This document shows, in pieces, positions 7,651 through 16,593 of a stretch of DNA of 64,000 bases. The notes under the pieces are model-generated. The model had not been told where the DNA came from. It worked only from the letters and a program-made list of their open reading frames with translations, and searched no databases. This stretch comes from Ruminococcus flavefaciens. Its GTDB lineage: Bacteria > Bacillota > Clostridia > Oscillospirales > Ruminococcaceae. The DNA lies in assembly GCF_900143025.1 (NCBI RefSeq), contig NZ_FRCT01000006.1:1-64000 (forward strand). The letters are read 5' to 3'. Made by a program: the position numbers and the translations under genes. Position 1 is the first letter of the stretch; every line of letters starts with the position of its first letter.

Positions 7651-7750
7651 AATTCGGAATGCGGAATTAGGAATTAGGAATTGATGTATCGCCTTACGGC
7701 GATGAATTAAAAAAGATTAATTCCGAATTCCGAATTCCGAATTCCTAATT
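7651..7750. repeat. ~100-base palindromic repeat, copy 1 (upstream of purL)
   Basis: The outer arms consist of iterated AATTCGGAAT / AATTCCGAATT words. The centre is the hairpin ATCGCCTTACGGCGAT. It fills almost the whole mtaB-purL gap and ends just before the purL ribosome binding site. A diverged second copy lies at 14727-14825. Confidence 0.85.
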
Positions 7751-7772
7751 AAAATTGAAGGGAGACTGAATT

Positions 7773-10700
7773 ATGTCCGTATTCAGAATTTACGTTGAAA
7801 AAAAGCCTGAATTTGCAGTTGAAGCTCAGTCTGTGCTCAGCGATATCAAGACCGCGCTCAGACTCAACATTTCAGGTGTGCGTATCCTTAACAGATACGA
7901 TGCAGATAAGCTCAGTGAGGAGGATTTCAAGGCAGCTATAAGCACTGTTTTCTCAGAGCCTGCCGTTGACGTTGTATATGACGAGCTTCCTCAGATATCG
8001 GAGACAGACCGTATTTTTGCTGTTGAGTACCTCCCCGGACAGTTCGACCAGAGAGCCGACAGCTGTGAGCAGTGTATCCAGATACTTCGTCAGGGTGAGC
8101 GCTGCCGCGTAAGAAATGCGCGTATATACATTATTTCGGGTATCATCAGCGATGATGATTTCGCAAAGCTCAAGTCCTACATCATCAACCCTGTTGAGAG
8201 CCGCGAGGCTTCACTTGAAACAGTAAAGACTCTCGATACAAATTATGATATCCCTACAACAGTTGAGGAGCTTGAAGGTTTCATCAACCTCAATGCACTG
8301 GGACTTCATGCATTTGTTGACAAGTTCGGTCTTGCTATGGACTATGATGATATCAAGTTCTGTCAGGACTATTTCCGCAACGAGGAAAAGCGTAATCCTA
8401 CTATCACAGAGATACGTATGATAGATACTTACTGGTCTGACCACTGCCGTCATACCACTTTCCTCACAAACGTTGAGAACGTAAAGATAAATACTCCTTA
8501 TATAAAAGATACATATGATATGTATATCAATGTACGTGAAGAGCTGGGCAGAACGGACAAGCCCATTACTCTCATGGACCTCGGTACTCTTGCAGCAAAG
8601 AAGCTGAAGGCTGACGGAAAGCTTCCTGACCTTGACGAGAGCGAGGAGATAAATGCCTGCTCTGTAAAGATAAAGGTTGACATAGACGGCGAGCTCGAGG
8701 ACTGGATACTCATGTTCAAGAACGAGACTCACAACCACCCTACTGAAATAGAGCCTTTCGGCGGCGCAGCTACCTGCCTCGGCGGTGCTATTCGTGATCC
8801 GCTTTCGGGACGTTCATATGTATATCAGGCTATGCGTGTAACAGGTGCAGCAAATCCGCTGGTACCTGTTGAAGATACTATCGCAGGCAAGCTCCCACAG
8901 AGAAAGATAACTCTCGGAGCTGCAAACGGCTACAGCTCATACGGCAACCAGATAGGTCTTGCTACAGGTCATGTTGCTGAGGTTTACCACCCCGGCTATG
9001 TTGCAAAGCGTATGGAGATAGGTGCTGTTCTCGGTGCTGCTCCTGCTGAGAATATCCGCAGAGAAAGACCTGTTCCGGGAGATATCGTTATCCTTCTCGG
9101 CGGCAAGACGGGACGCGACGGCTGCGGCGGTGCAACAGGTTCATCAAAGTCTCATACACTGGAGTCTCTCGAACACTGCGGTGCAGAGGTACAGAAGGGT
9201 AATCCGCCCGAGGAGAGAAAGCTCCAGAGACTGTTCCGCAATCCTGAGGTAACAAAGATGATTAAGCGCTGCAACGACTTCGGTGCAGGCGGCGTTTCAG
9301 TTGCTATCGGCGAGCTCACAGACGGTCTGGTTATCAACCTCAATGCAGTACCTAAGAAGTACGACGGTCTTGACGGTACTGAGATAGCTATTTCCGAGTC
9401 ACAGGAGAGAATGGCTGTTGTCATCGCTCCCGAGGATAAGGAGAAGTTCATGGAGGAGGCTGCAAAGGAAAACCTCGAAGCTACTTTCGTTGCTGATGTT
9501 GTTGAAGAACCAAGACTCAAAATGGTTTGGAACGGCAATACTATCGTTGACCTTTCACGCGAGTTCCTCAATTCCAACGGTGCTCCTAAGTTCACAGATA
9601 TCGAGGTAGAAGCTCCTCTCCCGCGTGCTGAGGAGGAAGTTGCAGACAAGGCTGAGTCATGGACACAGCTCATGTCTAACCTCAATGTATGTTCACAGAA
9701 GGGCCTTATCGAGAAGTTCGACTCTACTATCGGTGCAGGCACAGTCCTCATGCCTTTCGGCGGTGTATATCAGATGTCACCTTCACAGGCTATGGCTGCC
9801 AAGATACCTGTACTCAAGGGTGAAACAAATACCTGCTCACTCATGGGCTGGGGCTATAACCCTGATATATCCGAAAAATCGCCTTATCACGGCGCAATGC
9901 TTGCTGTTATCGAGTCTATCGCAAAGGTAGTTGCAGCTGGCGGTACATATAAGAAGTGCTGGCTCACATTCCAGGAATACTTCGAGAGAACACAGAACGA
10001 CCCTCTCCGCTGGGGCAAGCCTATGGCTGCTCTTCTCGGTGCTTTCAAGGCACAGCTGGAGCTGGAGTGCGGTTCTATCGGCGGTAAGGACTCTATGTCA
10101 GGTACATTCGAGAATATTGACGTACCTCCTACACTTGTTTCCTTCGCTGTATCTACTGCTATGGCAGACAAGATAGTATCAACAGAATTCAAGGGCGCAG
10201 GAAATACAGTAATTTCCATAGTTCCCGAATATGACGAGAACGGTCTTCCTAAGTTCGACAGCATCAAGGCTTGCTTCGACAAGGTAGAAAAGATAATTGC
10301 CGACGACCGTGCAAACGCTGTATGGACAAACGGCTACGGCGGATTTGCAGAGGGTATCGCTAAGATGTGCTTCGGTAACAAGATAGGCTTTGAGTTTACA
10401 TCACATCTCAGCAGCAATGAGCTCTTCAAGCCATGCTACGGCGCATTCATCATCGAGCTCAAGGGCGATGCAAAGGCTGACGAGAACGTTATCGGTAAGA
10501 CTATCTCCGATTACAAGATAATCTGCCGCGATTATACACTCAGTCTCGACAACCTCCAGAGAATTTGGGAGGCTAAGCTGGAGCCTGTATTCCCATGCCG
10601 CATAAAGACTACAGATACAACTCCTCAGACCTATTCTTCACCTAACCGCATACAGCTTTCAGCTTCTACAAAGATAGCTAAGCCGAGAGTTCTTATCCCT

Positions 10701-11477
10701 GTATTCCCGGGTACTAACTGCGAATACGATACTGCAAGAGCTTTCGAGAAGGCAGGTGCAAAGCCTGAGGTAGTAGTTATACGCAACCTTTCCGCAGGCG
10801 ATATCGAGGAGAGCGTAAGATACTTCGAGAACGCTGTAAGACGTTCTGAGATAATTATGATACCGGGCGGATTCAGCGGCGGTGACGAGCCTGAGGGAAG
10901 CGGTAAGTTCATTACTGCATTCTTCCGCAATCCTAAGATAAAGGACGCTGTTCACGACCTCTTAAAGAACCGTGACGGACTTATGCTGGGTATCTGCAAC
11001 GGCTTCCAGGCACTTATCAAGCTGGGACTTGTTCCTTACGGCGAGATAATCGACATGGCTGACGATGCACCTACACTTACATTCAATACTATCAACCGCC
11101 ACCAGTCCATGATGGTAAATACACGTATCGCTTCAAACAAGAGCCCGTGGCTCTATGGCTGTGAGGTAGGCGATATACACACAGTTGCTATCTCACACGG
11201 CGAGGGACGCTTCGTAGCTCCTGCAAGCCTTATCCAGCAGCTTGCAAAGAACGGTCAGATAGCTACACAGTACGTTGACCTTGACGGCAATCCTACAATG
11301 GATATCCGCTACAATCCGAACACTTCTATCGAGGCTATCGAGGGTATCACTTCACCCGATGGACGAGTATTCGGTAAAATGGGTCACTCGGAGCGTAAGG
11401 GCAGCTATATCTGCAAGAACGTTCAGGGCGAAAAGGATCAGAAAATCTTCGAGAGCGGTGTTAAATACTTCACATGA
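7773..11477 (+). CDS. purL: Phosphoribosylformylglycinamidine synthase (fused PurL-PurQ)
   Basis: A 1234-residue single-chain FGAM synthase, the fourth step of purine synthesis: FGAR + ATP + glutamine to FGAM. The N-terminal PurS-like region, the two AIR-synthase-related halves (conserved WSDHCRHTTF and FKNETHNHPTEIEPFGGAATCLGGAIRD region) and the C-terminal class I amidotransferase are all present. The amidotransferase nucleophile is Cys1075 in GICNGFQ, and the HGEGRF segment carries the usual catalytic His. Length fits the long form normally found in proteobacteria and many clostridia. AAGGGAG precedes the start at 7773. The repeat just upstream leaves no obvious own promoter, so it may be transcribed with mtaB. 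No purine riboswitch is visible. Confidence 0.95.
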   Translation: MSVFRIYVEKKPEFAVEAQSVLSDIKTALRLNISGVRILNRYDADKLSEEDFKAAISTVFSEPAVDVVYDELPQISETDRIFAVEYLPGQFDQRADSCEQCIQILRQGERCRVRNARIYIISGIISDDDFAKLKSYIINPVESREASLETVKTLDTNYDIPTTVEELEGFINLNALGLHAFVDKFGLAMDYDDIKFCQDYFRNEEKRNPTITEIRMIDTYWSDHCRHTTFLTNVENVKINTPYIKDTYDMYINVREELGRTDKPITLMDLGTLAAKKLKADGKLPDLDESEEINACSVKIKVDIDGELEDWILMFKNETHNHPTEIEPFGGAATCLGGAIRDPLSGRSYVYQAMRVTGAANPLVPVEDTIAGKLPQRKITLGAANGYSSYGNQIGLATGHVAEVYHPGYVAKRMEIGAVLGAAPAENIRRERPVPGDIVILLGGKTGRDGCGGATGSSKSHTLESLEHCGAEVQKGNPPEERKLQRLFRNPEVTKMIKRCNDFGAGGVSVAIGELTDGLVINLNAVPKKYDGLDGTEIAISESQERMAVVIAPEDKEKFMEEAAKENLEATFVADVVEEPRLKMVWNGNTIVDLSREFLNSNGAPKFTDIEVEAPLPRAEEEVADKAESWTQLMSNLNVCSQKGLIEKFDSTIGAGTVLMPFGGVYQMSPSQAMAAKIPVLKGETNTCSLMGWGYNPDISEKSPYHGAMLAVIESIAKVVAAGGTYKKCWLTFQEYFERTQNDPLRWGKPMAALLGAFKAQLELECGSIGGKDSMSGTFENIDVPPTLVSFAVSTAMADKIVSTEFKGAGNTVISIVPEYDENGLPKFDSIKACFDKVEKIIADDRANAVWTNGYGGFAEGIAKMCFGNKIGFEFTSHLSSNELFKPCYGAFIIELKGDAKADENVIGKTISDYKIICRDYTLSLDNLQRIWEAKLEPVFPCRIKTTDTTPQTYSSPNRIQLSASTKIAKPRVLIPVFPGTNCEYDTARAFEKAGAKPEVVVIRNLSAGDIEESVRYFENAVRRSEIIMIPGGFSGGDEPEGSGKFITAFFRNPKIKDAVHDLLKNRDGLMLGICNGFQALIKLGLVPYGEIIDMADDAPTLTFNTINRHQSMMVNTRIASNKSPWLYGCEVGDIHTVAISHGEGRFVAPASLIQQLAKNGQIATQYVDLDGNPTMDIRYNPNTSIEAIEGITSPDGRVFGKMGHSERKGSYICKNVQGEKDQKIFESGVKYFT

Positions 11478-11507
11478 TAAAAAAGCAGGCTTTTAGCCTG
11501 CTTTTTT
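11478..11507 (+). terminator. Intrinsic terminator of purL
   Basis: AAAAGCAGGC / GCCTGCTTTTTT arms around TTTTA, immediately after the stop codon. A short CCCCTACCACTACTCACTAA repeat fragment follows at 11514-11541. Confidence 0.9.
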
Positions 11508-11551
11508 GCCCTTAGCCCCTACCACTACTCACTAACCACTGTGCTGCCCTA

Positions 11552-11580
11552 TTGACAAATGATATAAAGTGTGGTATTAT
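11552..11580 (+). promoter_or_regulatory. Sigma-A promoter of the DUF285-dockerin gene
   Basis: TTGACA (11552-11557), 17-base spacer, TATTAT (11575-11580), 28 bases before the start codon at 11609. Confidence 0.8.
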
Positions 11581-11608
11581 TATAAAAATTTTATATTGGA
11601 GGTTTAAC

Positions 11609-14482
11609 ATGAAAATCAAAAAATTAACAGCATTGGTTATGGCGTTTACTGTTTCTTGTGGGGTAATAGAGACAGTAAATAACTATTCTCCCGTAAGCTT
11701 TACGGCTTCGGCAGAGGAACAGAATACTGCAACAGCGGTCTTTGACAGCAAAACGAGTACTCTTACTTTAAGCGGAAATGTTGTCAAGGCTGACGTACTG
11801 AAGTATCTGGAATCAGGTGTAAAGTCTGTAGTTGCCGAGGAGGGAACAGTTCTCCCTGAGAACTGCTCAGAAATGTTCCGACGCTTTCAGAGTGCTGAAA
11901 CAATTGACCTCAGCAAAGCTGATACAAGCAAGGTAACTAATATGAGCGGAATGTTCAGCGAATGTATTGCTCTGAAAACTCTTGATGTGTCTGGATTTGA
12001 TACTTCAAATGTTACTGATATGAGCTCTATGTTCAGTGAATGTTTAGTGCTTGAGAGCCTTGATGTATCCAGATTCAATACCTCAAAGGTAACTGATATG
12101 AGCACTATGTTCCTTGCGTGCAGAGCTCTGAAAACTATTGATGTTTCGGGCTTTGATACATCTGCTGTAAAGGATATGCAGGGAATGTTCGATGATTGTA
12201 TGGAGCTTGCTTCTCTTGATCTGAGTAAATTCAATACTTCTAACGTAACAAATATGAGAAGTATGTTTTATGGCTGCAGGAGCCTGATTTCTCTTGATCT
12301 GTCTGCTTTTGATACATCAAATGCGGAGAATATGTGCGGAATGTTCGGCTACTGTGACAAACTTGAGTTCCTTAAGGTGTCCTCTTTTAATACGTCAAAG
12401 GTCAATGATATGGAAGGAATGTTCTATCAATGCAACTGCCTTAAAGCTCTTGACCTGCACTCTTTCGATACATCAAAGGTCAAGGGTATGAAATCGATGT
12501 TCAGCGAATGTACAAAGCTTTCAGAGCTTGATCTGTCTGCTTTTGATACGGCTAATGTGGAAGATATGACAAATATGTTCTGGGAATGTGATGCCCTGAC
12601 AAACCTTGACCTGTCGGGCTTCGATACTTCCGGCGTAAAAAGTATGCGCAGAATGTTCGGTGAGAGCAATAGCCTTAAAAATCTTGATATTTCAGGTTTC
12701 AGCATTAAAAAGGACTGCGAAGTAGGAGCTATGTTCACAGGCTGTGCAAGTCTGGAAACAGTTTATGTCGGTGACGGCTGGAAAATTGAAAATATAGCAG
12801 ATAAGGTCTCAATGTTTGACGGCTGTATCAGCATTGTCGGCGGCAACGGAACAGTATATGACGAAAACAAGCTTTCAAGCGATTATGCGCACATAGATGC
12901 TCCCGATGCTCCCGGATATTTTACCTCGGCAGAAGCTTCTCCCAGAAAAACAGCCGTTTACGATGAGGAAACAGGTACTCTTACTCTGAGAGGCAACGTA
13001 AATAAGAACGCTGTTAAAAGGTACAGAGATGCTGTAACGGTAATTGCAGAGGAGGGAGCTGTTCTTCCCGAGGATTGCTCATTCCTTTTCAATAATTTTT
13101 CGCGGGCAACGACTATCGACCTCACCAAAGCAGATACGAGCAAGATCATGGATATGGAGGCTATGTTCATGGGTTGCAGAAGCCTGAGGTCTATTGATCT
13201 TTCAAAATTCATTGTTCCAAATGCGAGCTGTATGAAGCAGATGTTTTATGAATGTGAAAAACTTGAGTCTATTGAACTGTCAGGTATTGATACATCTGAT
13301 GTGAAGCTGATGACTTTCATGTTTGCAGGGTGCAGTAGTCTGGAAACTGTTGATATTTCGGGCTTTAATACCGTAAATGTTTACAGCTTCAGCAGAATGT
13401 TCTATAAATGCTCAAATCTGAAAACCGTATACGTTGGCGAAAAGTGGATAACTGATGGCGCAAAGGCAGATGATGACGGTTTGTTTGAGAAGTGTGAGCA
13501 TCTTGTAGGCGGAAACGGTACAAAATACGATGCTGACAAAATCTCTATAGATTATGCCCGTGTAGATGTACCTGATGCTCCGGGATATTTTTCCGTACAT
13601 GAAGGTGCTTCCTATGAAACACCTGCGGAGCTTAAAAGCACCCGAGTTACAGAGGGAAAGCTTACTTACAGAGTGTTTGCAGACCATGCAGAGGTTCTGG
13701 AATGTGATAAAAAAGCAGAAGGCGAGGTAGTCATTGCAGATAAGATAAATGGCGTACCTGTTACGAAAATAGCTCCTGCTGCGTTTGGCAGCTGCTTTAA
13801 TGTTAAGTCTGTTGTTATGGCTGATACAGTTAAAGTAATAGGCGATGCTGCATTTATAGGCAGTTCTCTCGATAGCATCAAGCTTTCAGACAGCCTTGAG
13901 GTCATTGGTGATTCTGCATTTGTCGGCTGTAAATTAACGGGTATAGAATTCCCCGATACACTGAAAAGCATCGGTGCAGAGGCTTTTACATACTGTCCAC
14001 TGAAGAAAGAGGTAGTTATCCCTGCTTCTGTTGAACAGATAAAGACATACGCTTTTGCAAAAAGCGGCATAAGTAATATAACTGTCTTAAATCCCGATTG
14101 TGAGATATCTAATGTTAAGGATACAATTGGCGATGTAAGATATATCAAAGGTCACAAGGGCTCGACAGCTCAGGCTTATGCAGACAGATACGATATCAAA
14201 TTTATTGATATCGATGAAAAGCTCCCTGTATGGGGCGATGCGAACTGGGACGGTGGAGTTGATATGGCAGATATCGTACTCATAATGCAGAGCCTTGCAA
14301 ACCCGAACAAATACGGTCTCGAAGGAACAGACGAGCATCATATAACCGTTGAGGGACAGACCTATGCTGATGTAAGCAGAGGTTCGCAGAATGAAGCCAA
14401 CGGAATAACAGGTGAGGACGCATTGCTTATCCAGAGGTATCTCCTCGGCGAAATATCTTCAATAGTTCCCAAAATGCCATAA
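11609..14482 (+). CDS. Secreted BspA/DUF285 repeat protein with C-terminal dockerin
   Basis: A 957-residue exported protein. After a signal peptide there are two blocks (about 70-400 and 450-610) of DUF285-type repeats with the core LDLSGFDTSNVTDMSSMF and a following Cys. They are separated by a 'VYDENKLSSDYAHIDAPDAPGYF' type hinge that recurs after each block. Next comes a BspA-like leucine-rich-repeat region (about 640-830). The C-terminus (about 872-950) is a dockerin: first loop DANWDGGVDMAD, then an inserted spacer and a diverged second loop followed by DALLIQRYLLG. The dockerin would fix the protein to a cohesin-bearing scaffold on the cell surface. DUF285/BspA repeats are usually adhesion modules, and no enzyme domain is seen. 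The start at 11609 follows GGAGG; the upstream extension runs through the promoter. Confidence 0.9.
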   Translation: MKIKKLTALVMAFTVSCGVIETVNNYSPVSFTASAEEQNTATAVFDSKTSTLTLSGNVVKADVLKYLESGVKSVVAEEGTVLPENCSEMFRRFQSAETIDLSKADTSKVTNMSGMFSECIALKTLDVSGFDTSNVTDMSSMFSECLVLESLDVSRFNTSKVTDMSTMFLACRALKTIDVSGFDTSAVKDMQGMFDDCMELASLDLSKFNTSNVTNMRSMFYGCRSLISLDLSAFDTSNAENMCGMFGYCDKLEFLKVSSFNTSKVNDMEGMFYQCNCLKALDLHSFDTSKVKGMKSMFSECTKLSELDLSAFDTANVEDMTNMFWECDALTNLDLSGFDTSGVKSMRRMFGESNSLKNLDISGFSIKKDCEVGAMFTGCASLETVYVGDGWKIENIADKVSMFDGCISIVGGNGTVYDENKLSSDYAHIDAPDAPGYFTSAEASPRKTAVYDEETGTLTLRGNVNKNAVKRYRDAVTVIAEEGAVLPEDCSFLFNNFSRATTIDLTKADTSKIMDMEAMFMGCRSLRSIDLSKFIVPNASCMKQMFYECEKLESIELSGIDTSDVKLMTFMFAGCSSLETVDISGFNTVNVYSFSRMFYKCSNLKTVYVGEKWITDGAKADDDGLFEKCEHLVGGNGTKYDADKISIDYARVDVPDAPGYFSVHEGASYETPAELKSTRVTEGKLTYRVFADHAEVLECDKKAEGEVVIADKINGVPVTKIAPAAFGSCFNVKSVVMADTVKVIGDAAFIGSSLDSIKLSDSLEVIGDSAFVGCKLTGIEFPDTLKSIGAEAFTYCPLKKEVVIPASVEQIKTYAFAKSGISNITVLNPDCEISNVKDTIGDVRYIKGHKGSTAQAYADRYDIKFIDIDEKLPVWGDANWDGGVDMADIVLIMQSLANPNKYGLEGTDEHHITVEGQTYADVSRGSQNEANGITGEDALLIQRYLLGEISSIVPKMP

Positions 14483-14495
14483 AAGCATATTTCAT

Positions 14496-14527
14496 ATCGG
14501 CACGGTTTTTACTGTGCCGATTTTTTA
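14496..14527 (+). terminator. Intrinsic terminator
   Basis: ATCGGCAC / GTGCCGAT arms with a 10-base loop, then a six-T run. Confidence 0.9.
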
Positions 14528-14615
14528 TGCCCTTCTATAAAGGGGCTGAAAAATGACAAAAATCAACGGAAAACCATTGATTATTGAAAAAAATTTTTGA
14601 AAATCGGCTTAACAT
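14527..14615. repeat. CCCTTC/GAAGGGG-GCTGAAAAA element, copy 1
   Basis: Begins ATGCCCTTCTATAAAGGGG (a small hairpin) and continues GCTGAAAAA, then an AT-rich stretch with a GGAAAACCATTG...TATTG motif. It lies directly after a terminator. A similar element sits at 51242-51325, and the GCTGAAAAA...TGAAATTCAATG part recurs near 62152-62180. Origin unknown. Confidence 0.65.
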
Positions 14616-14686
14616 ACAAAATTCTGCGAATACTATTGTTGATTATCACGGATTTCTGCTGGCTGTGCAATGTTCATATTTTTGTG

Positions 14687-14715
14687 TTGACTAATAACGT
14701 AAATTAGTATATAAT
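14687..14715 (+). promoter_or_regulatory. Sigma-A promoter of glgA
   Basis: TTGACT (14687-14692), 17-base spacer, TATAAT (14710-14715). The expected start near 14722 would place the whole palindromic repeat at 14727-14825 in the glgA 5' UTR. Confidence 0.8.
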
Positions 14716-14726
14716 AATAGGTAGAT

Positions 14727-14825
14727 AATTCGTAATGCTTAATGCGTATTGCTTGGTTGAGGTATCGCATTGCGGCGATGGATTTAAATAGTCGTTTTTG
14801 ATCAATTACGAATTACGCATTAATT
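14727..14825. repeat. ~100-base palindromic repeat, copy 2 (glgA leader)
   Basis: The left arm starts AATTCGTAATGCTTAATGCG, the centre is ATCGCATTGCGGCGAT, and the right arm ends AATTACGAATTACGCATTA. It has the same plan as 7651-7750 with a similar central hairpin and diverged arms. It ends a few bases before the AAGGAG site of glgA. Confidence 0.85.
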
Positions 14826-14843
14826 ATGAAAAGGAGATATGCT

Positions 14844-16298
14844 ATGAACAATATTCTATTTGCCGCATCAGAGTGCGTTCCTTTTATAAAAACAGGCGGT
14901 CTTGCTGACGTTGTGGGAGCACTTCCGCAGTATATCGACAAAAATCAGTTCGATGTAAGAGTTATCATGCCATATTATACCTGTATACCCGATAAGTACA
15001 GGAATGAATTCAAATATGTTCACCACTTCTACATGGATTACGGTATGAGAAGTGAGGGCGTTCATGTCGGTATAATGGAGTATGAGTATAACGGCATCAA
15101 ATATTATTTCGTTGATAATGAGTATTACTTCAAGTGCGATACTCCGTATTCTCCTGATCTGAAATGGGATATCGAGAGGTTTACCTTCTTCTGCAAGGCT
15201 GTACTGGCTATCCTGCCTGTTATAGGCTTCCGTCCCGATATTATCCATTGTCATGACTGGCAGGCATCGCTTATCCCTGTGTTCCTCCATTCTGCCTTTG
15301 CCACAAATCCGTTTTTCAGCTCAACAAAGACCATAATGACCATTCACAACCTGAAATTCCAGGGTGTATGGGATATTGATACATTCAAATACAATACGGC
15401 TCTGCCCGATTATATGTTTACCTCGGATAAGCTGGAGTTCCACAAGGACGCAAATATGCTCAAGGGCGGTCTTGTGTATTCGGACTATATCACCACAGTT
15501 TCCGAGACCTATGCTCAGGAGATAAAGTACCCGTTCTACGGCGAACAGCTTGACGGACTTCTCCGTGCAAGGTCTGCTTCACTGAGAGGTATACTCAACG
15601 GCATCGACTATAAGGTGTTCGACCCTGCAAACGATGACAAGATACCTGTAAAGTTCACTCACAAGAATTTCAAGACCAAGAAGGTTGAGAACAAGGAGAA
15701 ATTGCAGGCTGAGCTTGGACTTCCCGTTGACAAGAGCAAGTATATGATAGGCATAATCTCCCGTCTTACCGACCAGAAGGGACTTGACCTGGTTAATTAT
15801 GCTATGGAGCGTATCTGCGATGAGAACACACAGTTCGTCATCATCGGTACAGGCGACCCGAGATATGAGAATATGTTCAGACATTATCAGTGGAAGTACC
15901 CCGAGAGAGTTTCGGCTAATATCCTCTATGATGATACTCTGGCACATAAGCTCTATGCGGCAGCTGATGCTATACTCATGCCATCGCTGTTCGAGCCATG
16001 CGGACTTACTCAGCTTATCGCGCTGAGATATGGTACTCTGCCTATAGTTCGCGAAACAGGCGGACTCAAAGACACTGTACAGCCCTACAACGAGTTTGAC
16101 GGAACAGGAAACGGCTTCTCGTTTGCAAACTACAACGGCGACGAGATGCTGGCTACTATAAATTACTCAAAGCACATATTCTTCAACCACCGCAAGCAGT
16201 GGGACAATATGGTGCAGAGAGCAATGGAGCAGGACTTCTCATGGAACAGCTCCGCTCGTCAGTATGAGGGTATGTATAACTGGATGATAAATTGGTAA
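14844..16298 (+). CDS. glgA: Glycogen (starch) synthase
   Basis: A 484-residue GT5 glycosyltransferase that transfers glucose from ADP-glucose to the non-reducing end of alpha-1,4-glucan in glycogen storage. The N-terminal ADP-glucose-binding motif KTGGLADV is at residue 16. The IHCHDWQASL segment and the C-terminal GT-B donor site (MPSLFEPCGLTQLIALRYGTLPIVRETGGL) are intact. Length is typical (about 477). The start at 14844 follows AAGGAG; the frame opening at 14826 begins inside the repeat arm. It stands alone here, without glgB/C/D/P neighbours. Confidence 0.95.
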   Translation: MNNILFAASECVPFIKTGGLADVVGALPQYIDKNQFDVRVIMPYYTCIPDKYRNEFKYVHHFYMDYGMRSEGVHVGIMEYEYNGIKYYFVDNEYYFKCDTPYSPDLKWDIERFTFFCKAVLAILPVIGFRPDIIHCHDWQASLIPVFLHSAFATNPFFSSTKTIMTIHNLKFQGVWDIDTFKYNTALPDYMFTSDKLEFHKDANMLKGGLVYSDYITTVSETYAQEIKYPFYGEQLDGLLRARSASLRGILNGIDYKVFDPANDDKIPVKFTHKNFKTKKVENKEKLQAELGLPVDKSKYMIGIISRLTDQKGLDLVNYAMERICDENTQFVIIGTGDPRYENMFRHYQWKYPERVSANILYDDTLAHKLYAAADAILMPSLFEPCGLTQLIALRYGTLPIVRETGGLKDTVQPYNEFDGTGNGFSFANYNGDEMLATINYSKHIFFNHRKQWDNMVQRAMEQDFSWNSSARQYEGMYNWMINW

Positions 16299-16321
16299 TA
16301 AGACAATAATATAGTGGAGTG

Positions 16322-16342
16322 AGGGCGGATATGTTCCGCCCT
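16322..16342 (+). terminator. Hairpin after glgA
   Basis: AGGGCGGA tatgt TCCGCCCT, a perfect 8-base stem 23 bases after the glgA stop. No T-run follows, so it is either a weak terminator or part of the GGGCGGA-type repeat family that fills 16350-16580. Confidence 0.45.
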
Positions 16343-16352
16343 TGCTGATTAA

Positions 16353-16580
16353 TTAGCCGTTAGCCTTTAGGGGCGGATAGCATTCGCTCGAAAGTTGAGA
16401 GTTAAGAGTTAAGGTGTCTGCCTGCGCAGACGGATTAAAATGCGGGGTACGGCGTCTTTGACGTTGCCACTACAAACTAATTACCAACTGTTTTACGGAA
16501 TGCCGAGGGCGGCGTTCCCTACAAAACAACTACTAACAACTGGCGGGACGTCGAGGATGCCGTCCCCTACAAAAATCAAA
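16353..16580. repeat. Dispersed repeat cluster between glgA and the HAD gene
   Basis: Contains a GCCGTTAGCCTTTAGGGGCGGA piece and several hairpin modules ending in CCCTAC (for example CGGGACGTCGAGGATGCCGT followed by CCCCTAC). The same modules occur at 47.2-47.7 and 51.4-51.6 kb. No gene is seen: a 150-codon open frame at 16440-16892 is made of repeat and antisense-like sequence overlapping the HAD gene. Confidence 0.7.
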
Positions 16581-16593
16581 AGGATAAGATACA

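Noticed and set aside
7647..7772. Purine riboswitch before purL
   Set aside because: The gap is filled by the palindromic repeat; the three-way-junction motifs of the purine aptamer are absent.
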